Below are positions 1 through 8,979 of a stretch of 57,269 nucleotides of DNA, in pieces. The position numbers and the translations under genes are program-made. Location of the stretch: contig CAJXYI010000011.1 of NCBI GenBank assembly GCA_913063435.1, positions 1 to 57,269 of the forward strand. Reading direction: 5' to 3'. The notes below the pieces were generated by a model. The model was not told where the DNA came from, made no database searches, and saw nothing but the letters and a program-made list of their open reading frames with translations. Numbering within the stretch: the stretch's first letter is position 1; each line of letters opens with the position of its first letter. Source of the stretch: an uncultured Actinomycetales bacterium. Its GTDB lineage: Bacteria > Actinomycetota > Actinomycetes > S36-B12.

Positions 1-2
1 CG

Positions 3-854
3 ACTGACTCCTACGTCGTGCGACCGCGATTCTTTCCCGGCGGAAACATCGGCGACCTCGCCATCAACGGCACGGTGAACGACCTGGCGGTTACGGGCGC
101 GACGCCGCTGTATCTCACCGTCGGCATGGTGCTCGAGGAGGGGCTTCCTCTCGAGGAACTGAATTCGATCGCGGCAACGATGGGATCAGCCGCTCGTGCC
201 GCGGGGGTCTCGATCGTCGCCGGGGATACCAAGGTCGTCGATTCCGGCCACGGTGATGGGATCTACATCAACACCGCAGGCGTGGGAGTCGTCCCTGAGG
301 GCGTCGATCTAGGGCCGCATCGAGTCCGCCCCGGAGACGTGGTCTTGGTATCCGGACCGATTGCCATGCACGGTATCGCGGTGATGAGCGTGCGCGACGG
401 CTTGGAATTCGGCTCCGACATCGTCACCGATAGCGCACCTCTTCATGGCCTGGTCCACGATCTGCTGTCCGCTGGGATCGATGTGCACATGATGCGCGAC
501 CCCACACGTGGCGGAGTTGCGGCGTCGTTGACCGAGATTGCCCGATCGGCGGAGGTCGGAGTCGAGATCGTGGAGCGCGATGTTCCCGTACCTGACGATG
601 TGCGTGCCGCCTGCGGATTCCTCGGACTCGATCCGCTGTATGTCGCGAACGAGGGGAAGCTCATCGCCTTCGTCGCCGAGGCGGATGGCGATCGCGCACT
701 GGAGATCATGCAGGCACATCCGCTGGGAGGCGGAGCCAAGCGCATCGGGCGCGCCGTCGCCGAACACCCCTCAATCGTGGTGGCCAAGACCGGTATCGGT
801 GGCACCCGAGTCGTCGACCTGCCCCTTGCAGAGCAACTGCCTCGCATCTGCTGA
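3..854 (+). CDS. hypE: HypE, hydrogenase maturation carbamoyl dehydratase (5' end outside window)
   Basis: HypE takes the carbamoyl group that HypF attaches to its C-terminal cysteine and dehydrates it to a thiocyanate, the source of the CN ligands of the [NiFe]-hydrogenase active site. The visible 283 codons begin inside the conserved N-terminal segment TDSYVVRPRFFPGG, so the true start lies upstream of the window. The GTG at 18 is internal. Further support is the AIRS-type ATP-binding pattern (GDLAINGTVNDLAVTGA, then MRDPTRGGVAASL) and the C-terminal PRIC, where the terminal Cys is the modified residue. An intact C-terminus suggests a working protein. By inference, the hydrogenase and other hyp genes lie just left of the window. 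Confidence 0.96.
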   Translation, partial: TDSYVVRPRFFPGGNIGDLAINGTVNDLAVTGATPLYLTVGMVLEEGLPLEELNSIAATMGSAARAAGVSIVAGDTKVVDSGHGDGIYINTAGVGVVPEGVDLGPHRVRPGDVVLVSGPIAMHGIAVMSVRDGLEFGSDIVTDSAPLHGLVHDLLSAGIDVHMMRDPTRGGVAASLTEIARSAEVGVEIVERDVPVPDDVRAACGFLGLDPLYVANEGKLIAFVAEADGDRALEIMQAHPLGGGAKRIGRAVAEHPSIVVAKTGIGGTRVVDLPLAEQLPRIC

Positions 855-1253
855 TCAGGCCAGCGCACCTGGATCGTCGGGGACGTCAGCGGCGTAGGAA
901 CGCAGAACGTCGAGGGGCACGATCCGGGTGGCGGCCCGGTGGGTCGCAGCAAGCACCACCGGTGGCGCAACGCCCGCCTCATGTGCCTGCAGCCACCGTG
1001 CTGCGCACACGCACCATCGATCTCCGGGCTTGAGTCCGGCGAAGCGATATTCCGGGCGTGGGGTGATCAGGTCATTGCCGACGGCTCGCTGCTGAGCCAG
1101 AAACTCCTCGCTGACCACCGCACACACCGTGTGGGAGCCCAGATCCTCCGGCCCGGTGGAGCAGCAACCGTCGCGATAGAAGCCCGTCACCGGATCGGTC
1201 CCACACTCGGCGATGGGCTCGCCCAGCACGTTGACCTCAGGTTCTCGCGTCAC
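855..1253 (-). CDS. DUF2237 family protein
   Basis: This 132-residue protein matches the DUF2237 (COG3651) family, whose biochemical role is unknown. Family signatures are the N-terminal NVLGEPIAECGTDPVTGFYR, the cysteine-rich DGCCSTGPEDLGSHTVCAV, and GLKPGDRWCVCAARW near residue 80. The cysteines could bind metal or form disulfides, but that is inference. The GTG start at 1253 is chosen because a TAGCCT box sits exactly 6 nt upstream, the leaderless pattern seen repeatedly in this window. The gene is convergent with hypE, with its stop directly beside the hypE stop, and divergent from the toxin-antitoxin pair to the right. Confidence 0.9.
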   Translation of the reverse strand: MTREPEVNVLGEPIAECGTDPVTGFYRDGCCSTGPEDLGSHTVCAVVSEEFLAQQRAVGNDLITPRPEYRFAGLKPGDRWCVCAARWLQAHEAGVAPPVVLAATHRAATRIVPLDVLRSYAADVPDDPGALA

Positions 1254-1259
1254 GGGAGC

Positions 1260-1265
1260 AGGCTA
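1260..1265 (-). promoter_or_regulatory. -10 box of leaderless DUF2237 gene
   Basis: TAGCCT on the minus strand with a 6-nt gap (GCTCCC) to the GTG start at 1253. The short spacing implies that transcription starts at or next to the start codon. Confidence 0.5.
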
Positions 1266-1305
1266 TCGGGACTCTTCACACACACCCCATCGCCTCATCT
1301 GACCA

Positions 1306-1958
<653 letters not shown>

Positions 1959-1962
<4 letters not shown>

Positions 1963-2375
1963 ATGCGCTCCATAGGCTGGCCCGTCACTTCGCTGATCAG
2001 GTCGAAGTCCTTATCTCGATGCAGGACAGTGAGTTGGCGGGTCTCTGCTGTCGCCGCAACCAGAAGATCAGGTATTGACGCCGCCCGGTGTTGACCACGA
2101 TCAGCGAGCAGCGCCATCACCTCCATGGCTCGATCCTCGATCATGGGCGTCAACGATTCGATGATGAACGCCGTCATCGGGGGCGTTGCGAGCAATCGGC
2201 GAAGGTCCGCGCCGTTGCGTGCGGTGAAGGCCACTTCGAGACGGGTCGCGGTGCTCAGGTGGACCAGCCCACGTTGGATTCGCTCCTCCCACAGCTCCAC
2301 CTCCGCGGAGCGGGGGAGCACCGCGAGCGCCGAAGCATCGATCAACCACGGCCCCGTGTCGGGTGTTGCCATCAT
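1959..2375 (-). CDS. vapC: Type II toxin, VapC-family PIN-domain ribonuclease (second copy)
   Basis: This is a 138-residue PIN-domain protein of a different subtype from its neighbour. The acidic residues are D13 (LIDASAL), E47 (RLEVAF), D103 (IPDLLVA) and D121/D123 (HRDKDFD). The ATG at 2375 is preferred over longer readings because it overlaps the antitoxin stop (ATGA), the normal layout of vapBC operons. A second in-frame ATG follows immediately. The stop codon TAG is the reverse complement of the same CTAG that ends the neighbouring toxin, so the two toxin genes meet tail to tail with a 4-nt overlap. Confidence 0.92.
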
Positions 2376-2590
2376 TCCCAGGCCTGTCGGCGAATCTCGG
2401 GATCTGCGAGATCTCCGGTGGCCTCGGCGAACCACGTCCAATCGACGCGGCCCACCGACGTCGGGCGTTGGGCCTGCTCGGTGATGAGACGGCGAAGGAA
2501 CTCCACTCGACTCAGTCCTGCCTTTTCGGCCTGCACATCGATCGCCTGGACGACCGGGTCGGGCACGCCTCGGACGAGAAGATCAGCCAT
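2372..2590 (-). CDS. vapB: Antitoxin, VapB/FitA-type ribbon-helix-helix
   Basis: This 72-residue protein starts ADLLVRGVPDPVVQAID, typical of FitA-like ribbon-helix-helix antitoxins: an N-terminal beta strand followed by two helices (LSRVEFLRRLITEQ). The acidic, aromatic C-terminus (VDWTWFAEATGDLADPEI) is the presumed toxin-binding tail. The ATG at 2590 lies 1 nt from a 30-bp perfect inverted repeat containing a TATCAT -10 box, so the transcript is probably leaderless and the protein probably represses itself there. It is translationally coupled to the VapC gene. Confidence 0.9.
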   Translation of the reverse strand: MADLLVRGVPDPVVQAIDVQAEKAGLSRVEFLRRLITEQAQRPTSVGRVDWTWFAEATGDLADPEIRRQAWE

Positions 2591-2591
2591 C

Positions 2592-2621
2592 CCATAATGA
2601 TATCACTAGATATCATTATGG
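2592..2621 (-). promoter_or_regulatory. Autoregulatory operator of vapBC: perfect 13-bp inverted repeat
   Basis: The arms are CCATAATGATATC (2592-2604) and GATATCATTATGG (2609-2621) with the 4-nt spacer ACTA, and the symmetry is perfect. The repeat is strikingly AT-rich for this GC-rich genome. A candidate -10 box TATCAT (2597-2602, minus strand) lies inside it, 6 nt from the antitoxin ATG. A dimeric VapBC complex bound here would block RNA polymerase. Confidence 0.8.
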
Positions 2622-2639
2622 TCTCGTGGTCACTCCCGC

Positions 2640-3853
<1,214 letters not shown>

Positions 3854-3861
3854 TCAGCGCG

Positions 3862-5361
3862 CTAGCGTTCCTCTCGAGTCTTCTTCCGGGACAGGATCCT
3901 GATGGTGTTGGACTTCGTCTCCCCGGAGATGAACGACACCCGGATCTTCTTACCCGTCCGGCGTTTCCAGGCGAAGGTGCCGTCCTCGGCTACGGTCCGG
4001 CGTGCCTTGCCGATCTGCCATTCGGTCTGCCCGGGCAGCTTGTAACGCGGGGTTACCACAGCACCGACGAGCCCGGTCGTCGTGCCATCGACGAAGATCG
4101 TGTTGATCTCGCGCCCGGATCCACGGGTTCCTTCGATGAATATCGTGGCCGGTGGAGCGTCGTTGCTGACCTCGATACCGATGTTCACGACCAGAGTCTC
4201 CCCCTCGACATCCGTTCCCACGAGTTGGAGGGTGTGGGGCCCGGGTGGAATATCCGGGGGGATCGCAACCTCCGCCGACCAGGATCCATCGTCATCGACG
4301 ATGAACTCACCGAGGGGAAATGGTTCAGAGAAGATGGTCATTCGGAACCCACTCGAGGGCTGGAACACCGATAGCGACAGGCTCGGGGCGGAGGACCCGA
4401 CTGTGATCGAGGAGTTCGTGGGAACGGTCGGCAGCGAACTGCTCACACCCGTGGTAACCACGATGGACGCCCGTTCATCAGGCTTGATATCCCAAGTTCC
4501 TGGAGAGGGATTCGTCACCTCTGCCGGGGTCTGTTCGCCACCGGTATCGAAGGATCCCTCTCCCGGCGGGGGTGGATTCACCGGTGGGGTCGGCGGCGGT
4601 GCCGGCTTCGGTGGAACGGAACCTCTGCACTGTTGTGTGAATTCCAAGTCCACGTCGTAGTAAGGGCCCTCCGATGGCCTGGTCCCGCCGCAATTGACGG
4701 TGTGGTCGAAGGCTCCATCCTCCGCGTTGATCGTGTTGTCCCCCGGCTCCCCGAAATGACCATCGTTACCGTCCTCCCCCTCGATGTAGTCGTCGCCCTC
4801 TCCTCCGTAGAGCAGGTCATTGCCCCCACCGCCGAAGATGCTGTCGTTGCCGGCACCCCCCTGGACGCGGTCTGCACCGGCGCCCCCTTGATAGACATCC
4901 GGCCCGCTACCACCGAGATATGTCGCGTCAATCCGGGAATTCTCGTCCCAGGCGACGGTAACGGGCACTCGAACATCACCGAACCTGAAGGAGACGTACC
5001 ACTGGTCGTATGTGGTTCCCGCTTTCTCGCAGACCAGCGTCGTGCTCGGTTGCGAGGCTCCGGCGGAGCAGAGCGGGTCTGAAGTGACGAGCCGCGGTGA
5101 CCCTTCATCGATCACAAGACGAACTCCCCCATCGATCTCTTGGGCGACCAGCTGCTCCTCTAGCGGAAATGGAGCCAGATTCTCTCCGGCTCGGACATAC
5201 ATGACATAAATGTCAGGGGAAGGATTCTGCACCGTGATACGGATCAGACTGCTCTCGTCGACTGCCTGGGAGGGCGCAGCACCGAAGGCGAGCAGGCTGA
5301 GGGGAAGGGCTGCGGCAGCACACCCAGCCGCGATCCGACGCGCAGACATCACTCTTGGCAT
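3862..5361 (-). CDS. Secreted RTX (calcium-binding repeat) protein with C-terminal module shared with the trypsin-like protease
   Basis: This 499-residue exported protein has a Sec signal peptide at about 1-33 (basic MPRVMSARR, hydrophobic core, cut near PSQA). Residues 34-148 form an unrecognised beta-rich N-domain with four cysteines nearby. Residues 149-203 are hemolysin-type Ca2+ repeats (GGAGADRVQ, GGAGNDSIF, GGGGNDLLY, GGEGDDYIE). A Pro-rich linker at about 249-268 is followed by an Ig-like segment and a 95-residue C-terminal module (405-499) that is about 60 percent identical to the end of the protease encoded at 8980-12438. No LPXTG motif is seen. The start is set at 5361 because TAGCCT lies 7 nt upstream. 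Function unknown; an extracellular structural or adhesive role is a guess. Confidence 0.8.
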   Translation of the reverse strand: MPRVMSARRIAAGCAAAALPLSLLAFGAAPSQAVDESSLIRITVQNPSPDIYVMYVRAGENLAPFPLEEQLVAQEIDGGVRLVIDEGSPRLVTSDPLCSAGASQPSTTLVCEKAGTTYDQWYVSFRFGDVRVPVTVAWDENSRIDATYLGGSGPDVYQGGAGADRVQGGAGNDSIFGGGGNDLLYGGEGDDYIEGEDGNDGHFGEPGDNTINAEDGAFDHTVNCGGTRPSEGPYYDVDLEFTQQCRGSVPPKPAPPPTPPVNPPPPGEGSFDTGGEQTPAEVTNPSPGTWDIKPDERASIVVTTGVSSSLPTVPTNSSITVGSSAPSLSLSVFQPSSGFRMTIFSEPFPLGEFIVDDDGSWSAEVAIPPDIPPGPHTLQLVGTDVEGETLVVNIGIEVSNDAPPATIFIEGTRGSGREINTIFVDGTTTGLVGAVVTPRYKLPGQTEWQIGKARRTVAEDGTFAWKRRTGKKIRVSFISGETKSNTIRILSRKKTREER

Positions 5362-5368
5362 ATGCATC

Positions 5369-5374
5369 AGGCTA
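5369..5374 (-). promoter_or_regulatory. -10 box of the RTX protein gene
   Basis: TAGCCT lies 7 nt upstream of the ATG at 5361 on the minus strand. This spacing decides between the ATGs at 5367 and 5361: the first would lie only 1 nt from the box. Confidence 0.5.
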
Positions 5375-5444
5375 ACTCTCAGGCGATGGCGATGCCACCG
5401 TTCCGTCGCCAGAGCGGGAGCACCCCCCGTATCGAGCCGTTAAG

Positions 5445-6152
5445 TCAGCCGATCGATGGCGAGACGACGATGTGCGCGGCTGCGCTGTCCGGCACTCGAA
5501 CCTCACCGGAATCGCGGCGCAAGATCACGCCACCGCCTTCGCGCGTCACACCGACGTCGGCACCGGGGCCGATTCCCGCTGCTTGGAGCGCACCCATCAA
5601 CTCGGTGTCGAACTGAACCGGCTCGGCGATGCGACGCACCGTCCAGGTCGTCGATTCGGGGCTGGCCACGAGATCGAGATGCCGCAACTCGTCAGCCCCG
5701 GCGGCTGCACCGTCGGAATCGACCAAACCTGGTAGGAGTTCACCGAGGCCGGGGATCGGATTGCCGAACGGGGAAACGCGCGGGGTGTTCAACAACTCCA
5801 CGAGGCGACGTTCCACCGTTTCGCTCATCACGTGCTCCCACCGGCACGCTTCCGCGTGAACGTCCTCCAGCGGGATACCGATGACGTCGACCAGCAGGCA
5901 TTCGGCGAGACGGTGCTTGCGCATCACCCGGGTCGCATACTCCCGACCCGCCGGGGTGAGCTCGAGGTGGCGATCGCCGGCGACGTTGAGTAGCCCATCG
6001 CGCTCCATCCGCGCCACGGTCTGGGACACGGTGGGCCCGGAGTGACCGAGCCGCTCGGCGATTCGGGCACGCAGCGGCGTGATGCCCTCCTCTTCGAGTT
6101 CGAACACCGTGCGGAGATACATCTCCGTGGTGTCGATCAGGTCCCCGCTCAC
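5445..6152 (-). CDS. ideR: Iron-dependent repressor, DtxR/IdeR family
   Basis: This 235-residue Fe2+-activated repressor is very similar to DtxR/IdeR. The winged-helix N-domain contains DTTEMYLRTVFELEEEG and HSGPTVSQTVARMERDGL, followed by the metal and dimerisation domain with EACRWEHVMS. Metal ligands equivalent to DtxR M10, C102, E105, H106 (site 2) and H79, E83, H98 (site 1) are all present, shifted by one residue. A C-terminal SH3-like domain spans about 150-235. It should repress iron uptake and siderophore genes when iron is replete, though none of those lie in this window. The GTG start follows TAGGGT by 12 nt, so any leader is very short. It is divergent from the photolyase gene. Confidence 0.95.
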   Translation of the reverse strand: MSGDLIDTTEMYLRTVFELEEEGITPLRARIAERLGHSGPTVSQTVARMERDGLLNVAGDRHLELTPAGREYATRVMRKHRLAECLLVDVIGIPLEDVHAEACRWEHVMSETVERRLVELLNTPRVSPFGNPIPGLGELLPGLVDSDGAAAGADELRHLDLVASPESTTWTVRRIAEPVQFDTELMGALQAAGIGPGADVGVTREGGGVILRRDSGEVRVPDSAAAHIVVSPSIG

Positions 6153-6225
6153 GAGCGGTATTCAACCCTACGGCGCTCGTTCGTGCTGCTGAGCGGGTGG
6201 AGTGGCCCCCTTGGGCCCAGCGGCC

Positions 6226-6231
6226 TAGCCT
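6226..6231 (+). promoter_or_regulatory. -10 box of leaderless photolyase gene
   Basis: TAGCCT is followed by a 6-nt gap (GACCGC) and the ATG at 6238. No Shine-Dalgarno sequence is present in the gap. Confidence 0.5.
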
Positions 6232-6237
6232 GACCGC

Positions 6238-7626
6238 ATGCCCGCCGTGATGTGGTTTCGCCGCGATCTGCGGCTGTCGGACAACCCGGCCCTGGTCGAG
6301 GCAGCCGCGGTCGATGGGCAGGTGGTGCCCCTGTTCGTCATCGACCCCGCGGTGTGGGGACCGGCCAGCGATGTGCGGCGGGCCTATCTCGTCGATTCCC
6401 TGCACGCCCTCGATGACAGCCTCGGCGGCAACCTGCTCATTCGCCACGGTGATCCCACGGTGATCGTGCCCGAGGTGGCCGCCGCTGCCAAGGCGACCAG
6501 CGTGCACCACGCCGCGGACTTCGGGCCCTATGGATCGACACGCGACGCGGCGGTTGCCGACGCACTCGCAGCCACAGGCGTCGAGACCCGCGTCATCGGT
6601 TCGCCCTATGCCGTCGCACCGGGCAGGGTGACCAAGGGCGATGGCACCCCCTACAAGGTCTACACGCCGTTCTACCGCGCGTGGTTGGCCCACGGCTGGC
6701 GCTCCCCTGCTGCCGCCCCGGACACCGAGCCCGATTGGTGGATGGCCACCGAGTGTGATGGCTTCCCCGATCGCCCCGATCTCGGTGGCTCCGATCCGGG
6801 TGGCCCCAATCCGGGCGGAATCGTGCTGCCCCCAGCCGGTGAGATTGCGGCGCTGTCGAAATGGGAGGTGTTCCGCGAACACGGACTGGCCGACTATGAC
6901 GAGTTGCGCAATCGTCCCGACCTAGCCGGCACGAGCCAACTCGGTCACCACCTGAAGTGGGGCGAGATCCATCCGCGCACGATCCTCGCCGATCTCGCCG
7001 ACGGGCCCGGCCATGATGCGTTCCGCCGCGAGATCGCTTTTCGAGAGTTCTATGCCGATGTGCTCGCTCAGCGCCCCGACAGTGCGCGCGCGAGCCTCGA
7101 TGGGCGCTATGACACCGAGTTCGAATGGGAATCGGGGGCGGATGCCGAGGCGCGGTTCGCAGCGTGGTGTGAGGGGCGCACGGGATATCCGTTCGTCGAT
7201 GCGGGGATGCGGCAGTTGCGCGCCGAAGGATGGATGCACAACCGGGTGCGCATGGTGGTGGCGAGCTTCCTCATCAAGGACCTGCATCTGCCGTGGCAGC
7301 GAGGCGCCGCCGAGTTCATGCGCTGGTTGCGTGACGGCGACCTGGCGAGCAACTCCCACGGCTGGCAGTGGACGGCCGGCTGCGGAACTGATGCCTCGCC
7401 GTACTACCGCGTGTTCAATCCGATCACGCAGGGTGAGAAATTCGATCCAGGCGGTGAGTATGTGCGCCGCTACATCCCGGAGTTGGCGCACCTGCCGGGC
7501 AAGACCGCGCACACGCCGTGGGATGTCCTCGGTGGCTACGACCACGGCTATCCCGAGCGCATCGTCGACCACGCGGCCGAGCGCCTCGACGCCCTAGCCC
7601 GTCACTCCGCCCTCCCCAAGAACTGA
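6238..7626 (+). CDS. phr: Deoxyribodipyrimidine photo-lyase (class I CPD photolyase)
   Basis: This 462-residue FADH-dependent enzyme uses blue light to split cyclobutane pyrimidine dimers. The N-terminal antenna-binding domain begins VMWFRRDLRLSDNPAL. The C-terminal FAD domain shows REIAFREFYADVL, GYPFVDAGMRQL, WMHNRVRMVVASFL, HGWQWTAGCGTDASPYYRVF and FDPGGEYVRRYIPEL, all characteristic of class I CPD photolyases. A short Gly/Pro/Asp-rich insert (near 178-195) lies in the inter-domain linker. The stop codon at 7624-7626 forms the first bases of an IS30-associated repeat, so insertion at the 3' end may have changed the last few residues, although length is normal. Confidence 0.95.
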   Translation: MPAVMWFRRDLRLSDNPALVEAAAVDGQVVPLFVIDPAVWGPASDVRRAYLVDSLHALDDSLGGNLLIRHGDPTVIVPEVAAAAKATSVHHAADFGPYGSTRDAAVADALAATGVETRVIGSPYAVAPGRVTKGDGTPYKVYTPFYRAWLAHGWRSPAAAPDTEPDWWMATECDGFPDRPDLGGSDPGGPNPGGIVLPPAGEIAALSKWEVFREHGLADYDELRNRPDLAGTSQLGHHLKWGEIHPRTILADLADGPGHDAFRREIAFREFYADVLAQRPDSARASLDGRYDTEFEWESGADAEARFAAWCEGRTGYPFVDAGMRQLRAEGWMHNRVRMVVASFLIKDLHLPWQRGAAEFMRWLRDGDLASNSHGWQWTAGCGTDASPYYRVFNPITQGEKFDPGGEYVRRYIPELAHLPGKTAHTPWDVLGGYDHGYPERIVDHAAERLDALARHSALPKN

Positions 7627-7670
7627 ACTCCGCAACTATTCGCAGGCGGTCTCAGGTGGTTGTTGCACGG
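7624..7670 (+). repeat. IS30-associated end repeat, copy 1 (right end of the element)
   Basis: This begins TGAACTCCGCAACT at the photolyase stop and continues into GGCGGTCTCAGGTGGTTGTTGCACGG, which also encodes the last residues of the transposase on the other strand. It is homologous, with a short deletion, to 12437-12511 and in inverted orientation to 8254-8315. Confidence 0.7.
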
Positions 7671-8182
7671 AGGACCTGGTTGGGGGCCTCGTGTGGATTG
7701 TTCCATCCGAGTGTCTGTCGGGGTCGGGTGTTCAACGATAGAGCGACCTCGTCGCAGTCGGCTTGGGTGAGGTGGCGCATGTCGCTGCCTTTGGGCCAGT
7801 ACTGGCGTAGCAGCCCGTTGGTGTTCTCGTTGCTGCCGCGCTGCCGGGGCGAGTGGGGGTCAGCGAAGTAGATGTCGATGTCGGCGTCGATGGCGCTGGA
7901 TCCGCGCCGGCTGCGTTTGTGTTGGGAGCGCCCGGACCGTAAATGCCGAGCCAGTTCCTGGCGCAGTTCCCCACGGGCCTGCACGAACAAGGAACGGTAG
8001 ATCGTCTCGTGACTCACCCGCATAGCCTGCTGGTCGGGATACAACTGCGGCGACAACGCCGCGATCTGCCGCGGAGACCAACGGGCCTGCAACAACCCCG
8101 ACACCACCACCCCCAACTCGCCGGTCAACTTGAACGGCTTCGGGCGCCTGCCTCGATCCCGGGCCCGCCGCTGAGCGATCAC
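7652..8182 (-). pseudogene. IS30-family transposase remnant
   Basis: About 176 codons read as an IS30 transposase that has lost essential parts. Retained are the linker and second HTH region (RWSPRQIAALS, VSHETIYRSLFVQARG) and the C-terminal catalytic helix (DPHSPRQRGSNENTNGLLRQYWPKG) with the catalytic Glu. The N-terminal HTH is missing. The central part carrying the first two Asp residues of the DDE triad is deleted between RRGSSAIDADID and YFADPHSP. It cannot be active. The 3' end overlaps the terminal repeat, as is usual for IS30 elements. Confidence 0.88.
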
Positions 8183-8253
8183 CGCCCGCTACCGCGCCGG
8201 TCATGAACCGTCAACCTCGCACCAGCCATCCCAACCTCCCGGCCACATCATGA

Positions 8254-8315
8254 CGTGAAACAACCGGTTGAGATCACCGCATGTTCTCCCCCTAGGGAGT
8301 TGCGGAGTTCGGCTC
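8254..8315 (-). repeat. IS30-associated end repeat, copy 2 (inverted, left end)
   Basis: The reverse complement starts GAGCCGAACTCCGCAACTCC and ends CAACCGGTTGTTTCACG. It matches the repeat at 12437-12511 over most of its length. Confidence 0.7.
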
Positions 8316-8442
8316 GGGTGACGGATGCGCGGGGGGTAATCCCTACCCCGGACTTGTGTGTCAGGTGTGATCCAGGTTTGGTGTGGGAGGTGCTCGAACC
8401 GCATCGAGCACGCTCGTGACCAGCCCATCGGAAGGACGCCTT
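8316..8442. other. Intergenic segment with two hairpin-forming repeats
   Basis: No gene is seen here. It holds GGGGTA-N5-TACCCC (8333-8349) and the perfect 8-bp stem GTGCTCGA / TCGAGCAC (8390-8397 and 8404-8411). A good ribosome-binding site, GGAAGG (about 8430-8435), precedes the GTG of the following pseudogene. Confidence 0.4.
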
Positions 8443-8910
8443 GTGCACCGCGCTCTCGTCTCACTCGCCGCCACCGCCGGACTCGCCGCCACCGCCCTCA
8501 TGGGTGCGCCGGCTGCGTCCGCCAATTCGTACTCCGACACGGAGCAGGGACTGTTCGAGACATGGGCTGAGACGCTGGCTGCGAGCGAGAGCTAGGTTGG
8601 CGAGGCGATGGGCAAGCTGTACCGCCGCGGTGGTGTGCTGCTGGCGACCTTCGACTCGATCGTGCGGGGCCGCGACCAGATCACGGGATATTTCGACGGC
8701 CTTTCCTGCCTGGAGGATCTGCAGGTGGATCTCGACACGTGGCGCGCCGGAGGCTCGGGTCAGATGGTGTGGGCGACCGGGCTCTACACGTTCTCCTTCA
8801 CCGATGATGGCGAGACGGTCGAGGTTCCGGCCCGCTACACCTATGTGTGGAAGGCGAACCGCAAGGGCACCTATCGCATCGTCACGCATCACTCGTCCGT
8901 GGCGCCGTGA
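8443..8910 (+). pseudogene. Secreted SnoaL-like/SgcJ-type protein interrupted by one in-frame TAG
   Basis: Reading from GTG 8443 gives a signal peptide (ALVSLAATAGLAATALM, cut near ASA) and then LFETWAETLAASES, followed by TAG at 8593-8595. The same frame continues without another stop (VGEAMGKLYRRGGVLLATFDSIVRG ... WATGLYTFSFTDDGETVEV ... YRIVTHHSS) to 8910. The two halves together form one SnoaL/NTF2-fold domain of normal length, about 154 residues. The break is a single nonsense codon. A ribosome-binding site precedes the GTG, so the start side looks intact. Sequencing error or stop-codon readthrough cannot be excluded. Confidence 0.8.
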
Positions 8911-8979
8911 AGTAGCGGTGTCAAGATCGGTCAATCATCCACGGGGGGTTCTGCACGTATCACGAAGTGAGGGAGTTCC

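Larger units (their letters stand above)
7624..8315 (-). mobile_element. Degenerate IS30-family insertion sequence
   Basis: The element is defined by the transposase remnant and inverted end repeats at 7624-7670 and 8254-8315 (shared core GCGGT..TCTCA..GGTTGTT.CACG). At about 0.7 kb it is shorter than an intact IS30 element because of internal deletions. Bases 8183-8253 between the transposase remnant and the repeat hold no readable gene. Target-site duplications are not evident. Confidence 0.7.

Noticed and set aside
8254-8270. Half-site resembling parS (ACGTGAAACA)
   Set aside because: It is part of the IS30 end repeat, whose other copies read GTGCAACA, so the match to parS is accidental.
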